A stretch of 64,000 bases of DNA from Uranotaenia lowii. Its lineage: Eukaryota > Arthropoda > Insecta > Diptera > Culicidae. The stretch covers positions 184,099,802 to 184,163,801 of the forward strand of contig NC_073693.1 of NCBI RefSeq assembly GCF_029784155.1, read 5' to 3'. Shown one piece after another: positions 41,001 through 45,560 of the stretch. Both the position numbers and the translations under genes were made by a program. The first letter of the stretch is position 1. Each line of letters begins with the position of its first letter. The notes beneath the pieces were generated by a model. That model was not told the origin of the DNA and made no database searches. It saw nothing but the letters and a program-made list of their open reading frames with translations.

Positions 41001-43230
41001 TTTTTTAAATTTCGCATGAGGCTTTTTGAATTGTTTGTTGTGAAACATGGAAAATAGTCAGCCACAAAGTAATGTATTTTTAGGTTTTTGTTCAGCATTA
41101 ATTTAATGTGTAGGTATTTACATATAGTCTTTTTAAAAAGATAATCGACCGAAAAACTTTCCAAGGTACAAGGTTGTTTTATTCATGGAACGATGTTATT
41201 CATTTTATTTTAGACCTACTCAATTCTTACGATAAATATGTAATAAACATCATTTCAAACTTATTATCATCAGTAAACAATGAGTAAAGTGAATAATATA
41301 GCGCAGATATAGAGAATCAAATGATCAACTGACAAAAGAAAAGCCAAATATGGGACAGCTTTGCGGGTATATTTAATACGCATGCGAAATATACTCGCAA
41401 GGCTGTCCCATCATTGTTTTCTCCTCTGCATTAACAATTTCCAAAGCAAAAAAAAAAAACATTGGACGAAATTCTACAACAATTATCTTGATATCTGTGA
41501 AGAAATGGAAAGAAATGGAAAAGATAAAGTTTCAACTGAGAAATCCACGAAAGTTTATAAAAATCTTTAAAGCCGTTTTTCTCGGTTCGTTGTTTTTGCA
41601 TATGGGACAGACTTGCGGGCAGCGGCAGTATGATAATGATAAAAAATTATTCACGTCAACTACAAATGCAAAAACTTGGATTAGTATTATTTGAAACTAA
41701 ACACAATTATGATAAATCATTTAACAAAATTTAATTTACAGGGTGGCCATTTGCTGCAGTTGTGTCTTTACCGTTTCTCTATGATACCCTTTGGAAACAG
41801 AAAAAAGTAAAGTATTTTTTAATTTGGAGTTTCATCGTCGCGGCGCTTATCGGGTTGCCACTTATATTAGTGGATTCTTATTTTTATGGAAAACTTGTAT
41901 TCGCGCCATTGAACATTATCACTTACAACATTTTTTCATCACACGGTCCTAATTTATACGGAATTGAGTCAAAATATTTCTACGTCATCAATTTGTTTTT
42001 GAATTTTAATATCGTTTGGTGTTTGGCCATTATGTATCCGTTTTTGGTGATACTTGGAATGATTTTATTGGATTCGAAACAACGTGTTGTTGTAAGAAAC
42101 AACTTCTGGAAAATATCATCCGTGTATTTATGGATGTTAGTATTCTTCATACAACCACATAAAGAGGAAAGGTAAGATTTTTAATATATTTCTACTCGAA
42201 AATTAGAATCAAGACGTAAGAGTATAAAGTTGACTAGAAAATTTGAAGAAATGAATTTGTAGAACGGCTCAAACATACATATAAAAGTTATTTGGCTTTA
42301 TGCCAAAAGGCTTTATGCCAAAAGGCTTTATGCCAAAAGGCTTTATGCCAAATGGCTTTATGCCAAATGCCATACTCCCGTTACAAAGTGATTATTAAAT
42401 TTCACGTAGGTTTTTTTTAAATATGTACTTATAATTCAAAAATTTGAAAATATTGCCTAATTAAGATGTGGCTTTATACGCTTTCGTTTGAGAAGTGAAA
42501 ATTGTTATAATGAGATAAAAAAAAGAATTATGATCTCAAAAAAAATATGTTCAGGTTAACATTGACATATATTTTTATTTTTAGGTTTTTGTTTCCGGTT
42601 TATCCTTTAATTACGTTATGTGGATCTCTATTTATCACTACAGTTCAAAGCGTATCATCTTCTAGGAATGTGAAAATCCCTGATTTTTTCATTTATGCAT
42701 TGAAAGCTGGCTTCTTTCTTTTGTGTTTAGCAAGAATTTCAGCTTTATACAGAAACTATCATGCCCCAATGAATATAGCCATAGAGTTAAATCCTTCTTC
42801 GTTAGATCAAAACGTATGCATCGGAAAGGAATGGCACAGATTTCCTGGAAGTTTCTTTGCCGCAGATAATAACCGTATAAGATTCATTCCATCTCACTTT
42901 ACTGGTATTTTACCAGCTTATTTCAATGAAACCTCGGAAGGTACAAAAATGGTTCACCAGTACTTCAATGACCAAAACCGAGCCAATGATTATATGTTGT
43001 TTGGCTTGGATCGCTGTGATTATTTGATTGATTTTGATAATGGTAAAGACTTCAATTCTACTGAGACTGAACCCAACTTCACCAGAAATGGAAAGGAATG
43101 GAAAGTAGAAAAAAGTGTTTCTTTTCTAGACGCGCCTAGCTCACACACTTTATTTCGAGCATTTCATGTACCATTTTTTGGTGATAAGTTTGTTGTGTTT
43201 AGAGACTATAATTTATTAAAACGAATCTAA
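8028..43230 (+). CDS. ALG9: ALG9, dolichyl-P-Man alpha-1,2-mannosyltransferase (6 exons)
   Basis: ALG9 is a GT22-family multi-pass ER membrane enzyme. It adds two alpha-1,2-mannoses from dolichyl-phosphate-mannose to the lipid-linked N-glycan precursor, facing the ER lumen. Exons: 8028-8175, 8236-8413, 8661-8762, 40412-40509, 41742-42171 and 42585-43230, all with GT/AG borders. Phases agree and the total is 1602 nt (533 residues plus stop), somewhat shorter than the human enzyme as I remember it. Recognised motifs are DCDETYNYWEP (residues 31-41), FQTWEYSPAYALRSY across exon junction 1, FISSTALLPS, GWPF, DSYFYGKL, and the GT22 signature HKEER (315-319) followed by FLFPVYP. ATG 8028 is the first in-frame ATG. 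Intron 3 is 31,649 bp and carries nested transposons on both strands; introns 1 and 2 are under 250 bp. No coding damage is seen, so the gene looks functional. A possible poly(A) signal AATAAA lies at 43464-43469. Confidence 0.93.
8825..8995 (+). repeat. degenerate short tandem array, TTTACCGGAAT motif
   Basis: About twelve imperfect units of 13-17 bp share the core ATTTACCGGAAT or variants (AACCGGAATG, TTACCGAACTG). The array lies at the start of ALG9 intron 3, just after exon 3. The same motif in the opposite orientation recurs near the other end of the intron, at about 40020-40110. Confidence 0.7.
8996..10097. other. intron 3 sequence, unassigned
   Basis: No protein family is recognised. 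Short overlapping minus-strand ORFs occur (9218-9565, 9562-9846, 9762-9998) without a recognisable domain. A phrase like GTGTAGTCTGTGGCCCGC appears at about 9403 and again, nearly the same, at about 9604, pointing to decayed repeats. The phrase AATCGACAGAGRG is repeated near 9697-9725. Confidence 0.4.
10101..10295. mobile_element. foldback MITE, TAA target site
   Basis: This 195-bp element is almost entirely an inverted repeat, with arms of about 75 bp beginning GGCTGATGTCATGCTGAAGC. The left arm has one extra GCAAC. TAA duplications lie at 10098-10100 and 10296-10298. The structure and TAA target fit a PIF/Harbinger-type MITE. A transcript would form a long hairpin. It is non-coding. Confidence 0.8.
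10330..11177 (+). other. possible decayed LTR and leader
   Basis: Position 10411 onward has a TATTTAAG promoter-like box, then AATAAA at about 10556, then ATTGGTGGCGCAAACCCGG near 10664, which resembles an LTR end plus primer-binding site. No matching second LTR or gag/pol is seen nearby, so this would be an isolated remnant. From 10870 to 11177 nothing is recognised. Confidence 0.25.
11183..11427 (+). repeat. 5' LTR of Mag-like element, with PBS
   Basis: The 245-bp LTR begins TGTAATATCC and ends TATTACA. Immediately inside, at 11429-11439, is TGGCGACGAGG. This would pair with the 3' end of tRNA-Ser(GCU) as I recall that tRNA, so it is the likely primer-binding site. Confidence 0.85.
11428..13374 (+). 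other. untranslated leader of Mag-like element
   Basis: The 1.95 kb between PBS and start codon is long for this family. It contains no ORF above about 90 codons and no recognised domain. A nested insertion somewhere within 11690-12820 is possible, but I could not define its ends. CAG/CTG-like runs (TTGCTGTTGTTGTTGC) lie near 13100. Confidence 0.4.
13375..17487 (+). CDS. gag-pol polyprotein of Mag-like Ty3/gypsy element
   Basis: The 1370 residues run in one uninterrupted frame. Gag is at about residues 1-290, with one CCHC zinc knuckle (CNNCRERGHIRRNC) near 260. The aspartic protease has IDTGSAVTVI near 340. The RT has DLSGAYTQLQL near 570 and the catalytic YLDDVLIAG near 635. The RNase H has ITDASTYGLGG near 780. 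The integrase has an HHCC-type finger (H..H..CCATC) near 1000-1035 and a DDE core including DGGPPFNSG and SPPYHPQSNGQAE near 1120-1150. The tail is short and basic. The polyprotein would be cleaved to assemble particles, copy RNA to DNA and integrate it. No stop or frameshift is seen. Confidence 0.93.
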   Translation: MSIPGMIGTMDHFQVGKSFSNYIERFEILCGLNKVTEETKKSWFISLSGDDVFDEIKLIFPKREVKDLTYDEIIAKLKTRFDKTEPVLMNRYKFYNREQGANESAENFVLAVKLMAESCNFRDFKDEAIRDRLIIGLANKDLQFKLLLEDDIGLNTLENKIINNERALGQAKLIGEHTSTNADVLSIKHRLGRKEYFDNERKFQNKNEMHPRRFRSRSFSRDRGSGRRNFHYDRRANRNQASTYHNDWNFHSSAVCNNCRERGHIRRNCPHFKNPSVKFVENVDKIQDQSIDKFDRLKLNDNSDDSEVECLMISAVNNISDPCIVNAKIDGRVLKMEIDTGSAVTVISYLMYNNLFRKIPLVHCNKKLAVVNGARLVIAGQILTEVFLNGFMEKARLIVLKNDNDFKPLIGRDWLKIFYPNWKKSFINHDNELVNNIVTNKTREETIGKLKAQFASVFDKDFSKPILGHEADLHFKPEQPIFKKAYQVPYKIKEKFLDHLSMLEGQGVITPIESSEWASPVIAIVKKDGGIRMVIDCKVSLNKILIQNTYPLPLAQDIFASLAGCKVFCSLDLSGAYTQLQLSKRSRKYVVINTEKGLFTYNRLPQGASSSTAVFQNLMEKILKGIKNVNCYLDDVLIAGKTFEECLDKLIQVLNRLVNANISVNYNKCKFFVDSLPYLGHLITKDGLRPSPEKISTIAKAKAPGNVTELKAYLGLINYYNRFIPNLSSKLRCLYDLLKKNTHFNWTEQCNQAFLHSKNTLLNANILDYYDPKKSLVVITDASTYGLGGVLAQIDNGVEKPVCFTSFSLNSQQKYPILHLEALALVCVIKKFHKFLFGQPFVVYTDHKPLLGIFGKEGKHSLYVTRLQRYLLELSIYNFEVRYRPGHKMGNADFCSRFPLEQKIPSSLDQDHVYSINFSSEMPLNFCSIAKETSSDKCLSKIIEYLNQGWPKKLDMETKEFHGLKSKLHLEQGVLLMDGKVIIPSSLKDDIMNLLHSNHEGIIKMKKLARKYVYWRKINEDIENFVKCCATCAKMETKINSSQNEPWTPTTRPFSRLHADFFHFDGSTFLLIIDSFSKWLEIDIMSRGTNAKQVIKKFSSLFSRFGLPDVVVTDGGPPFNSGDFVMFLEKQGIKVLKSPPYHPQSNGQAERMVRVTKDILKKFLIDPKTKSLDLDDRLSFFLMNYRNSFIGQDSIFPTEKVLSYQPKLLLDLLNPCKSYKNHLSEQPKKKYNFDHEVVPPQNPLDKLLVGDMLYYRNPNRKDFPKWLEAKFIKKMSKNIFQISIRSHVLSAHRDQLKPWHLKKRSSMLLVGLRNSTKRTRMESSDEEDFFGYPAEELKENLEVVRPKKKPHVHERSPILTRSRTRYEECA
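17591..19142 (+). repeat. 3' LTR of Mag-like element, interrupted
   Basis: The left part 17591-17654 and right part 18960-19142 together match the 245-bp 5' LTR. A 1305-bp TA-flanked element separates them, so that element inserted after the retrotransposon. Confidence 0.85.
17655..18959. mobile_element. TA-flanked non-autonomous element nested in the 3' LTR
   Basis: This 1305-bp insert has related termini CCCAGGCAACCATTAAGC (left) and the inverse of CCCAAGTAACCATTAAGCC (right). TA lies on both sides (17653-17654 and 18960-18961), as for Tc1/mariner-like elements. The 137-codon minus-strand ORF at 17736-18149 has no recognised domain, and the interior is GC-richer (CTGCTACTCC-type repeats). 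Near the right end is a perfect palindrome around GTGGGTTGTACCCAC. Related pieces occur at 20027-20351 and 39585-39783. Confidence 0.7.
19148..19848. other. ALG9 intron 3, unassigned
   Basis: This is the continuation of the intron after the Mag-like target duplication. No domain, repeat pair or RNA gene is recognised. It is moderately GC-rich around 19190-19400, then AT-rich. Confidence 0.4.
19852..20017. mobile_element. MITE family AGCCTAGTCCACAC, copy 1
   Basis: This 166-bp element has inverted termini AGCCTAGTCCACACTA / TAGTTTGGACTATAGGCT and TAA duplications at 19849-19851 and 20018-20020. The interior holds GAGACGGTCTCAGTGTCTCCC and its near-complement, so most of it folds. A second copy lies at 51616-51779. 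The TAA target suggests PIF/Harbinger. Confidence 0.8.
20027..20351. mobile_element. partial copy of the CCCAAGTAACC element
   Basis: It starts CCCAAGTAACCATTAGGCCG and is homologous, in inverse orientation, to the right end of 17655-18959. The homology includes the GTGGGTACAACCCAC palindrome near 20255-20275. Its continuation is interrupted by the element starting at 20358 and probably resumes at 21690. No TA duplication is visible at its left end. Confidence 0.55.
20358..21689. mobile_element. TIR element, 6-bp ATTAAA duplication
   Basis: The termini GTAAAGCCCTAAAATAAAAG and its inverse bracket 1332 bp, with ATTAAA at 20352-20357 and 21690-21695. A third, longer match to the left terminus (about 65 bp, inverted) ends at 21886, so the ends may be nested or duplicated. 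Small ORFs (for example 20759-21004) have no recognised domain and no transposase is seen. Superfamily unknown. Confidence 0.6.
21690..21998. other. remnant sequence with extra inverted terminus
   Basis: Positions 21820-21886 hold the reverse complement of 20361-20425 (...GTGCTGCCAAATCGGTGA... then the AAAGCCC terminus). The remainder is probably the far side of the partial element beginning at 20027. No gene. Confidence 0.45.
22003..23593 (-). repeat. 3' LTR of Osvaldo/Ulysses-like element
   Basis: On the minus strand it runs TGTAACC...CTAACA. It contains a GC-rich core with an antisense 202-codon ORF (22413-23021) that has no recognised domain, and an AT-rich AAATAAATAA tract (23300-23400). 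The purine-rich GGGAAGA just upstream (plus 23594-23600) can serve as polypurine tract. Confidence 0.9.
23640..24240 (-). repeat. four degenerate ~110-bp repeats in the 3' untranslated region
   Basis: Copies begin near 23644, 23774, 24004 and 24136. Each has the order GGCTCCCTTAG..., TCGCAACATATTCTAG, AGAGGAATCTTC, CGATT..., GCCGGGTCAC. They lie between the pol stop and the 3' LTR, so they belong to the element RNA. The function is unknown; packaging or structure is possible. Confidence 0.7.
24241..25829 (-). other. 3' untranslated region of the element, no env recognised
   Basis: This lies between pol and the repeat block. Only short ORFs occur (the longest about 104 codons, opposite strand), with no signal peptide, furin site or membrane anchor pattern. 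An envelope gene is absent or decayed beyond recognition. Confidence 0.5.
25830..29105 (-). CDS. pol of Osvaldo/Ulysses-like element (PR-RT-RH-IN)
   Basis: This open frame of 1091 codons is expressed as a gag-pol fusion by -1 frameshifting, so the first ~40 residues overlapping gag are probably not made as written. Protease: LLDSGSNYTL near 115. RT: DLSEAFLQV near 345 and YLDDIIVVT near 420. RNase H: TDASDVAVAG near 570. Integrase: finger with H..H and CSTCKE near 760-800, DDE core with SVDFIGPLPR, TDNGSSF and NPVERVNRT near 830-945. A C-terminal GPxxL-like region (GPQFLPCRV) precedes the stop. No internal stop is seen. It makes the enzymes for proviral DNA synthesis and integration. Confidence 0.92.
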   Translation of the reverse strand: MLQLQSRGTSCSNLPSTARYCLLQVRTSWISDCNVPVLFKKPRYCEPKPRFAGTPGVTSSDNLSTPPWFWETVPNHYYSADTEICNISYPFLNDHRPFVNIQIHDIPVCALLDSGSNYTLINQRVFRKTRHETLSPLTKSLDLRSASGDSMEILGQAFLPIQFDGRTKVITTLVVANLSIDCICGMDFWTKFQIVPTMLSGDSVNAAVLENISSSSNRLSLEEERKLEEIKSSFLAAGHGKLTITPMATHRIVLREEFKGKPPVRQFPYVMSPKTQALVAVELERLLEAGIIERSNSDWSLNCVPVIKPNKVRLCLDARKINERTVRDAYPLPHPGRILGQLPKAKYLSTIDLSEAFLQVPLEKESRRYTAFSVQGKGLFQYTRMCFGLVNSPASLAKIMDSVLGHGILEPNVFVYLDDIIVVTKTFEHHVQLLTEISRRLREANLSINREKSRFGVSEVPFLGYLLGTEGLRTNPDKVRAILDYERPTTVTKLRRFLGMANYYRRFIPDFSGTTAALTDLLQTKSKLIRWNENAETAFVRIKELLISSPILASPDFSRPFTIQTDASDVAVAGVLTQQQENGECIIAYYSHKLTTPQKNYHAAEKEALAAILTIEAFRGYIEGYHFTLITDSSALTHILNAKWKVGSRCSRWALNLQQYDMRIVHRKGKENVVPDALSRSIATVDGSPSTWYDSMMHKVVSKPDEFVDFRVENGNLFKYISVPDFPHDSNFEWKMIPRSEDIPKIIEEYHNSSFHSGYERTLARIRQRYYWPRMAAEIKSFVRQCSTCKEVKPSNVAMVPEMGKMRLADRPWQIISVDFIGPLPRSRKGNQHLLVVSDYFSKWVLVQPVKKIASSTLCVILKDQWFMKNSVPEIIITDNGSSFLSKEFKSLLDQFKITHWLNSRYHSQANPVERVNRTINAAIRTYVKEDQRLWDTKIAELEMILNTSIHTPTGFTPYFIVHGHEYAELGNDYRLARHDQNLSSEQFEERRKALFMDIYEHVKKNLAKAYASSKRTYNLRLRPAKPFTKGQLVYRRNMKLSNAVESYNSKYGPQFLPCRVKSVRGTSSYELEDLNGKDLGIWPAAHIKPA
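28934..31177 (-). CDS. gag of Osvaldo/Ulysses-like element
   Basis: The 747-residue protein starts with ATG at 31177. The N-terminal ~150 residues are charged and helical. A Pro/Asn/Gln-rich linker spans about 255-390. The capsid-type retrotransposon gag region at about 400-530 has GSALKWY and SFHEFYSEVEKL. Two zinc knuckles lie near 695-730 (CYNCNREGHHAAIC and CFKCGLRG...C..C). The protein forms the particle and binds RNA. It is long for a gag because of the low-complexity linker. The stop lies within pol, which is in the -1 frame. Confidence 0.9.
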   Translation of the reverse strand: MMEDLSFNQAIDRLVKWYQVMRVELLEEDELEQELKCRDVILSGLDLSRKRKCLRDALKREKESGLKLSALSLRTDPENERELCLIKFNELKTLLKSSSTDESQKRICLARLAHVGTRVATLLCSSRGSPNLLTQMQNMLVELVQLLQSAYDPSGIATQEIVVQNPSQAITEANTNAEVELPSPSVLGQDDLDWIHSLQARIVGLEEELAKRKEGREVETQTEQEVFNVSNPLERDFRNHSENFSAISSFQNNSFPQISHNPTYPQQNLSYHQITNPYPYLTANISQTHSENKLPNIPSNQPTISNFHLNHTINPQNPYPTPTNQIPVNPSNPNQSLPNVNFSHNVGQPNSWSNNCPNPNPPQHQLQYNAFPGQYQGPSSQPQGHWGSPYGNPGFSHQFQTPFHSRHTLPVSKWNIAKYSGDDQGLKLNEFLEVVYALSMAERVSDQELFESAVHLFSGSALKWYMTQRSLGRLVSWQHLVFELRRTYMHPDLDALIKMKVYQRRQRQQESFHEFYSEVEKLIRTMSVPIPEFEKIQILQQNMRMDYKKFMAFIPILNLESLLSAGQKLDALNFSAYSKVFGSDKVVHVIEDPDTEQPRSTKTKKQPSNSDFVLPVQQLQNSNSYPRGNSAGPTANAVPKNQNQFAQNLPGPSRQMTSKSTAVGESSGSQSQPQLTLEMVVNNHKPPPSNRCYNCNREGHHAAICRQPPVIVCFKCGLRGFPTAMCPYCLKNHGTASQNRGSQERQA
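28982..28991 (-). promoter_or_regulatory. -1 ribosomal frameshift slippery site
   Basis: On the minus strand the sequence reads TTTAAAAAAC, in the gag frame U UUA AAA AAC. Both UUUAAAA and AAAAAAC fit the X XXY YYZ pattern. It lies just before the gag stop and inside the gag/pol overlap. Pol is in exactly the -1 frame relative to gag. A downstream structure was not checked. Confidence 0.75.
31178..31694 (-). promoter_or_regulatory. leader and tRNA-Lys primer-binding site
   Basis: Two bases inside the 5' LTR, at 31681-31692, the minus strand reads TGGCGCCCAACG. This is the tRNA-Lys-type primer site known from gypsy-like elements and retroviruses. The rest of the ~500-nt leader is AT-rich with no ORF. 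Confidence 0.85.
31695..33285 (-). repeat. 5' LTR of Osvaldo/Ulysses-like element
   Basis: It is the same length as 22003-23593 and the same in all segments compared, including its antisense 202-codon ORF (32105-32713). Confidence 0.9.
33290..33784. other. intron 3 spacer with 15-bp minisatellite
   Basis: At 33557-33609 the 15-bp unit AACAGCTGAGAAGAG occurs about 3.5 times. GGCATAATG-type phrases near 33523 and 33757 recall a repeat family continuing into the next feature. No gene. Confidence 0.6.
33785..34124. mobile_element. older foldback element with tRNA-like core
   Basis: CATTAATGAAAGCAAGATGA at the left pairs with its near-complement ending at 34124, with arms of about 55 bp that include ATCTAGCAGCGAATTC. 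Between them, 33954-34024 on the minus strand, is a tRNA-like stretch with B-box GAGTTCGATTCC and A-box-like TGGTCTATTGG. Acceptor pairing is poor, so it is not a functional tRNA. The palindrome at 34125 inserted into its right end; homology resumes at 36039 (TAGTGCTTTG). Confidence 0.5.
34125..36034. mobile_element. 1.9-kb palindromic foldback element, TTAA target (piggyBac-like)
   Basis: Two arms (about 34125-34986 and 35019-36034) are inverted copies of each other, separated by only ~32 bp. Their termini are CCCTCATCCGCATT and they are flanked by TTAA at 34121-34124 and 36035-36038. TTAA targets and CCC-starting termini are piggyBac features. The right arm has about 150 bp extra. The arms contain GGAGTGTCA...TGACACTCC mini-palindromes. 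There is no transposase. A partial second copy is at 49101-49368. Confidence 0.8.
36156..37280. mobile_element. TIR element CACAGAGAACAGA, 7-bp duplication, copy 1
   Basis: The 13-bp inverted termini CACAGAGAACAGA / TCTGTTCTCTGTG are flanked by GATCATG at 36149-36155 and 37281-37287. The same termini with a different 7-bp duplication occur at 61945-62938. The copy is itself interrupted by the SINE pair at 36391-37237. No transposase is seen and the superfamily is uncertain (P or hAT-like possible from the duplication length). Confidence 0.75.
36391..37237. mobile_element. head-to-head pair of tRNA-derived SINEs, 9-bp duplication
   Basis: The unit is flanked by TTACACAAG at 36382-36390 and 37238-37246, with a T-rich left end and an A-run right end, as expected of retroposed SINEs. 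It contains two near-identical inverted arms of about 310 bp (about 36466-36774 and 36918-37226). Each arm carries a tRNA-like head: 36560-36634 minus and 37062-37136 plus, with a 7-bp acceptor-like stem, a T-arm GTGGG TTCAAGT CTCAC and a B-box GGTTCAAGTC. The anticodon arm is degenerate, so these are not working tRNAs. Confidence 0.7.
37390..39130. mobile_element. TIR element CCCAAGCAACC enclosing BEL/Pao debris
   Basis: The termini CCCAAGCAACCAAAAGTCTC (37390) and the inverse of CCCAAGCAACCAAAATTCTC (ending 39130) bracket 1741 bp. No TA duplication is evident; both outer flanks show TG. It is related at its tips to 17655-18959. The interior includes a BEL/Pao polymerase C-terminus, either captured or inserted. 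Other interior sequence (37570-38200) is AT-rich with no domain. Confidence 0.5.
38550..39065 (-). pseudogene. BEL/Pao pol C-terminal fragment (DUF5641-like)
   Basis: A 171-codon open frame shows the conserved C-terminal block of BEL/Pao pol: WKMWVHDYLPTL, VGDITVIVDPNLPRNCWP and YERPVAKLAVLDV. The RT, RNase H and integrase catalytic parts are missing, so it is truncated. Downstream on the minus strand, 38205-38458 begins TGTTATCAG and ends CAACA, a weak candidate for its 3' LTR. Confidence 0.75.
39131..40411. other. end of ALG9 intron 3: decayed repeats
   Basis: 39585-39783 is an inverse copy of the left end of 17655-18959 (terminus CCCAGCAAACCATTAAGCAC, then AACAGCATTTCAGTGTC). 40020-40110 holds five or six units of the CCGGTAAA/ATTCCGG motif, the opposite orientation of the array at 8825. 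The stretch before exon 4 is ordinary AT-rich intron ending in a TTCTTCTAG acceptor. Confidence 0.55.
40615..41625. mobile_element. TIR element in ALG9 intron 4
   Basis: The inverted termini CCGCTATTCGCAAGGCAGTC and CCGCTGCCCGCAAGTCTGTC (inverse, right) are each followed by CCATATGCA and lie about 1 kb apart. Internal TGTCCCATATG phrases repeat near 40765, 40791, 41346 and 41405. No transposase. TA lies a few bases outside both ends. Confidence 0.55.
42294..42368 (+). repeat. 15-bp minisatellite GGCTTTATGCCAAAA, five units
   Basis: Five consecutive 15-bp units lie in ALG9 intron 5; the last two end AAAT. Each unit is nearly self-complementary (GGC...GCC), so single strands can form small hairpins. 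Confidence 0.9.
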
Positions 43231-44080
43231 AAAACGAAAAATTTGTATTTGTTTAATATCACAATTTCCTATTTCTGATATATTCCGACACAGCAATTTT
43301 TTTTGTGGAAACCAACAACATTTTGATGATTTTTGTCCCGCTGGTTTTCCAGCAATATGAATTGCTGAAGACGATCTGGGAATAAGCATCGTGGAACTTG
43401 CAAACCTCGTTCATTATTGGCGTATTTTTTTTTTGATTCCGGATTTGGCTCTGGAACCGTCAGAATAAAAAAACGATTTTCGGGTTTCGAGTTATTCCAT
43501 ACGTAGGTGTGCGTGAGAACGAGCGCAATGTTTACATGCAGCTGTCATTTTGTTCTCCCTTCTAGATTTCTTCATTCGGTTCTTCACATCCGGATTGCCT
43601 TTTTTCGTGTCCGGATTGCACTGGACAGCAGATAGTACGATTTTGCTTGGCTGAGAGGTTCAAAATCGCGGCAATCATCATTTTCCCGTTCATTATTTCA
43701 ACTGTTTTGCTTTCAGCCAAAACAGCTGTTTATTGTTTTGACAACAAAGTTGAGAGTATTGGTGAACTTCTCGCAAAACTGACTTTCTTCTCAGGGCGAC
43801 TCCGTCCGTTTTTCGAGCGAACCTAGGTTGCCTCTCGAGCAATAAATGAGCACGATGACAGCAGTTTGAGCGAACCTAGGTTGCCTCTAGTTTGCCTCCA
43901 GGTGAAAAAAAATACGGTATATGAGTTGCATGGAATTTCGTAGCCCGAAAACGCAGAAAATTAAATGTGTGAACAAAAACAAAACAGCTAGTGTCATACT
44001 GATATTACTCGTTACATACTGGTTCCAAATGAGCTCGTTGGCCGTCGTCACGTCGCGTTGACATTTCATTTTGGAGATAC
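43231..44080. other. downstream of ALG9
   Basis: It contains the ALG9 3' UTR with AATAAA at 43464-43469. A direct repeat GAGCGAACCTAGGTTGCCTC occurs at about 43818 and 43871. No ORF with a known domain. Confidence 0.45.
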
Positions 44081-44537
44081 CCCGATAGGAAATTTGACAG
44101 TTGAAAAATTTCGCCGTTCACATATTTAGTTGGGTGCCGATTTAGTCTGGTTACGAATCACCCTACTAAATCAATGACCCTATTTAGTATGCCGATTAAT
44201 CGGGCTACGCTTGAATATGAAATAGGTGCCATACTAAATCGGCTGATGAGTAGGCTCACACAATTACGCATGATTTGGTAGCACAATAAGTTGATCGACG
44301 TAATCAGGGGGGATCGGTCAATTTAGTAGGTTTTCGTAGGATTCTATTTTGTTGGCAAACTTTAAGCCTATTTAGTATGGAATGGTCATAACTGAATTAG
44401 TTGTGTTGTGTGATGGAGTTCATCGAAGGGAAAGCTTGGCTCACGATAGCACAGAAGACTTCGTCAGTGCTCATCAGCAGTTTGTTCGAGTGGTGAGCGG
44501 GTTTCTTTCGGTTCCGTCATGACGACGTCAACCTGAC

Positions 44538-44840
44538 CAAGTTCCCGGACGTGTGCCGGGCATGCCTGAAGCCGTAATCAAAGGTGTTCATGATTCCGAT
44601 GGAGGCATCGCTGACGACGCCCTCACCGTGGGCCAGTTTCCGGATGAGGTGCCGGAGGTGAGTTGATGGAATAAAAAATTTATTTTGGAAATTAGTTTGA
44701 TTGTTTTCCTCTTATTTCAATAGAAAAACATTCAGCTCTCGAAATCCGTTTGTACCGGTTGGGTGGAGGAGCTGGAACGGATTTCTACCTTCAGGTGCGA
44801 GCTGCTGTTGAGTCAGAAGTTTACGGAAGCCTTGGTAGAT
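44538..44840 (+). pseudogene. ZAD (zf-AD) domain fragment, two exons, broken
   Basis: The first part reads FPDVCRACLKP, then a TAA stop, then SKVFMIPMEA. A shift of frame gives LTVGQFPDEVPE. A GT...AG intron follows (44658-44723). The second part begins KNIQLSKSVCTGWVEELE and continues FRCELLLSQKFTEALV. This is the usual order of the insect ZAD domain, a treble-clef zinc domain of C2H2 transcription factors. One zinc cysteine of the second pair is replaced (CTGW). The stop and frameshift make it non-functional. The retained intron indicates capture from DNA, not mRNA. Confidence 0.65.
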
Positions 44841-45099
44841 CGTTGGAGTTTTGCAGTGCTTGGATGGCAAGCTTCTCCACAGGACAGATCGTTTCCCGAC
44901 CGGCTACTGTAGGACGCTAGGTTCAAAGATTCCGGCATTCTCATTGCCGAATGAGCCAGTTTGCAGGTTCGTGCCTCCACCATCAGGCTACCTGCCAAAA
45001 ATTTACTTCGCCAACCACCTGGAGACATTTTTACTACAGCAAAATAAAATTACCTCTACTGGACTTGCTCCGAGATACTAAAATGAACCATTTACATAA

Positions 45100-45560
45100 A
45101 TCGCCCTATTTAGTCGGATGGTACTTTTGCGGTCAATCAATCCGGCTATTTAGTCGGATTGAGTTGGGTGGAAGAAAGAAAAATCAATTTTTGAGGTCAA
45201 TCAATCCGGCTATTTAGTACGATTGGGTAGGGTGGTAGGAAAGAAATCGATGTTGGCGGTCAATCAATTCAGCTATTTAGTCGGATTGCGTAGGGTGGTA
45301 GGGAGAAAAATCAATTTTAACAGTCAATCAATCCGGCTATTTAGTACGATTTAGTAGGGTGGTAGAAAAACAGTCGATTTTTGTGGTCAATCAATTCTGC
45401 TATTTAGTCGGATTGAGTTGGGTGGTACAAAGAAAAATCTATTTTTGCTGTCAATCAATCCGGCTATTTGGTACGATTGGGTAGGGTGGTAGGAAAAACA
45501 ATCGATTTTTGAGGCCAATCAATTCTGGTATTTAGTCGGATTGAGTCGGGCGGTTAATAC
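45100..45560 (+). repeat. tandem array, 63-64-bp unit, seven copies
   Basis: The marker TCAATCAAT recurs at 45133, 45197, 45260, 45324, 45387, 45451 and (CCAATCAAT) 45515, a period alternating 63/64 bp. Units contain CTATTTAGTCGGATTG or CTATTTAGTACGATT in alternation, hinting at a two-unit higher-order repeat. Confidence 0.9.

Noticed and set aside
40961..41164. Small ORFs in ALG9 intron 4 as an extra exon
   Set aside because: Exons 4 and 5 join in phase and reproduce the continuous conserved ALG9 sequence, so no exon is missing.
45100..45560. CRISPR-like array
   Set aside because: The 63-64-bp repeats are contiguous with no unique spacers; this is a satellite in a eukaryotic transposon.
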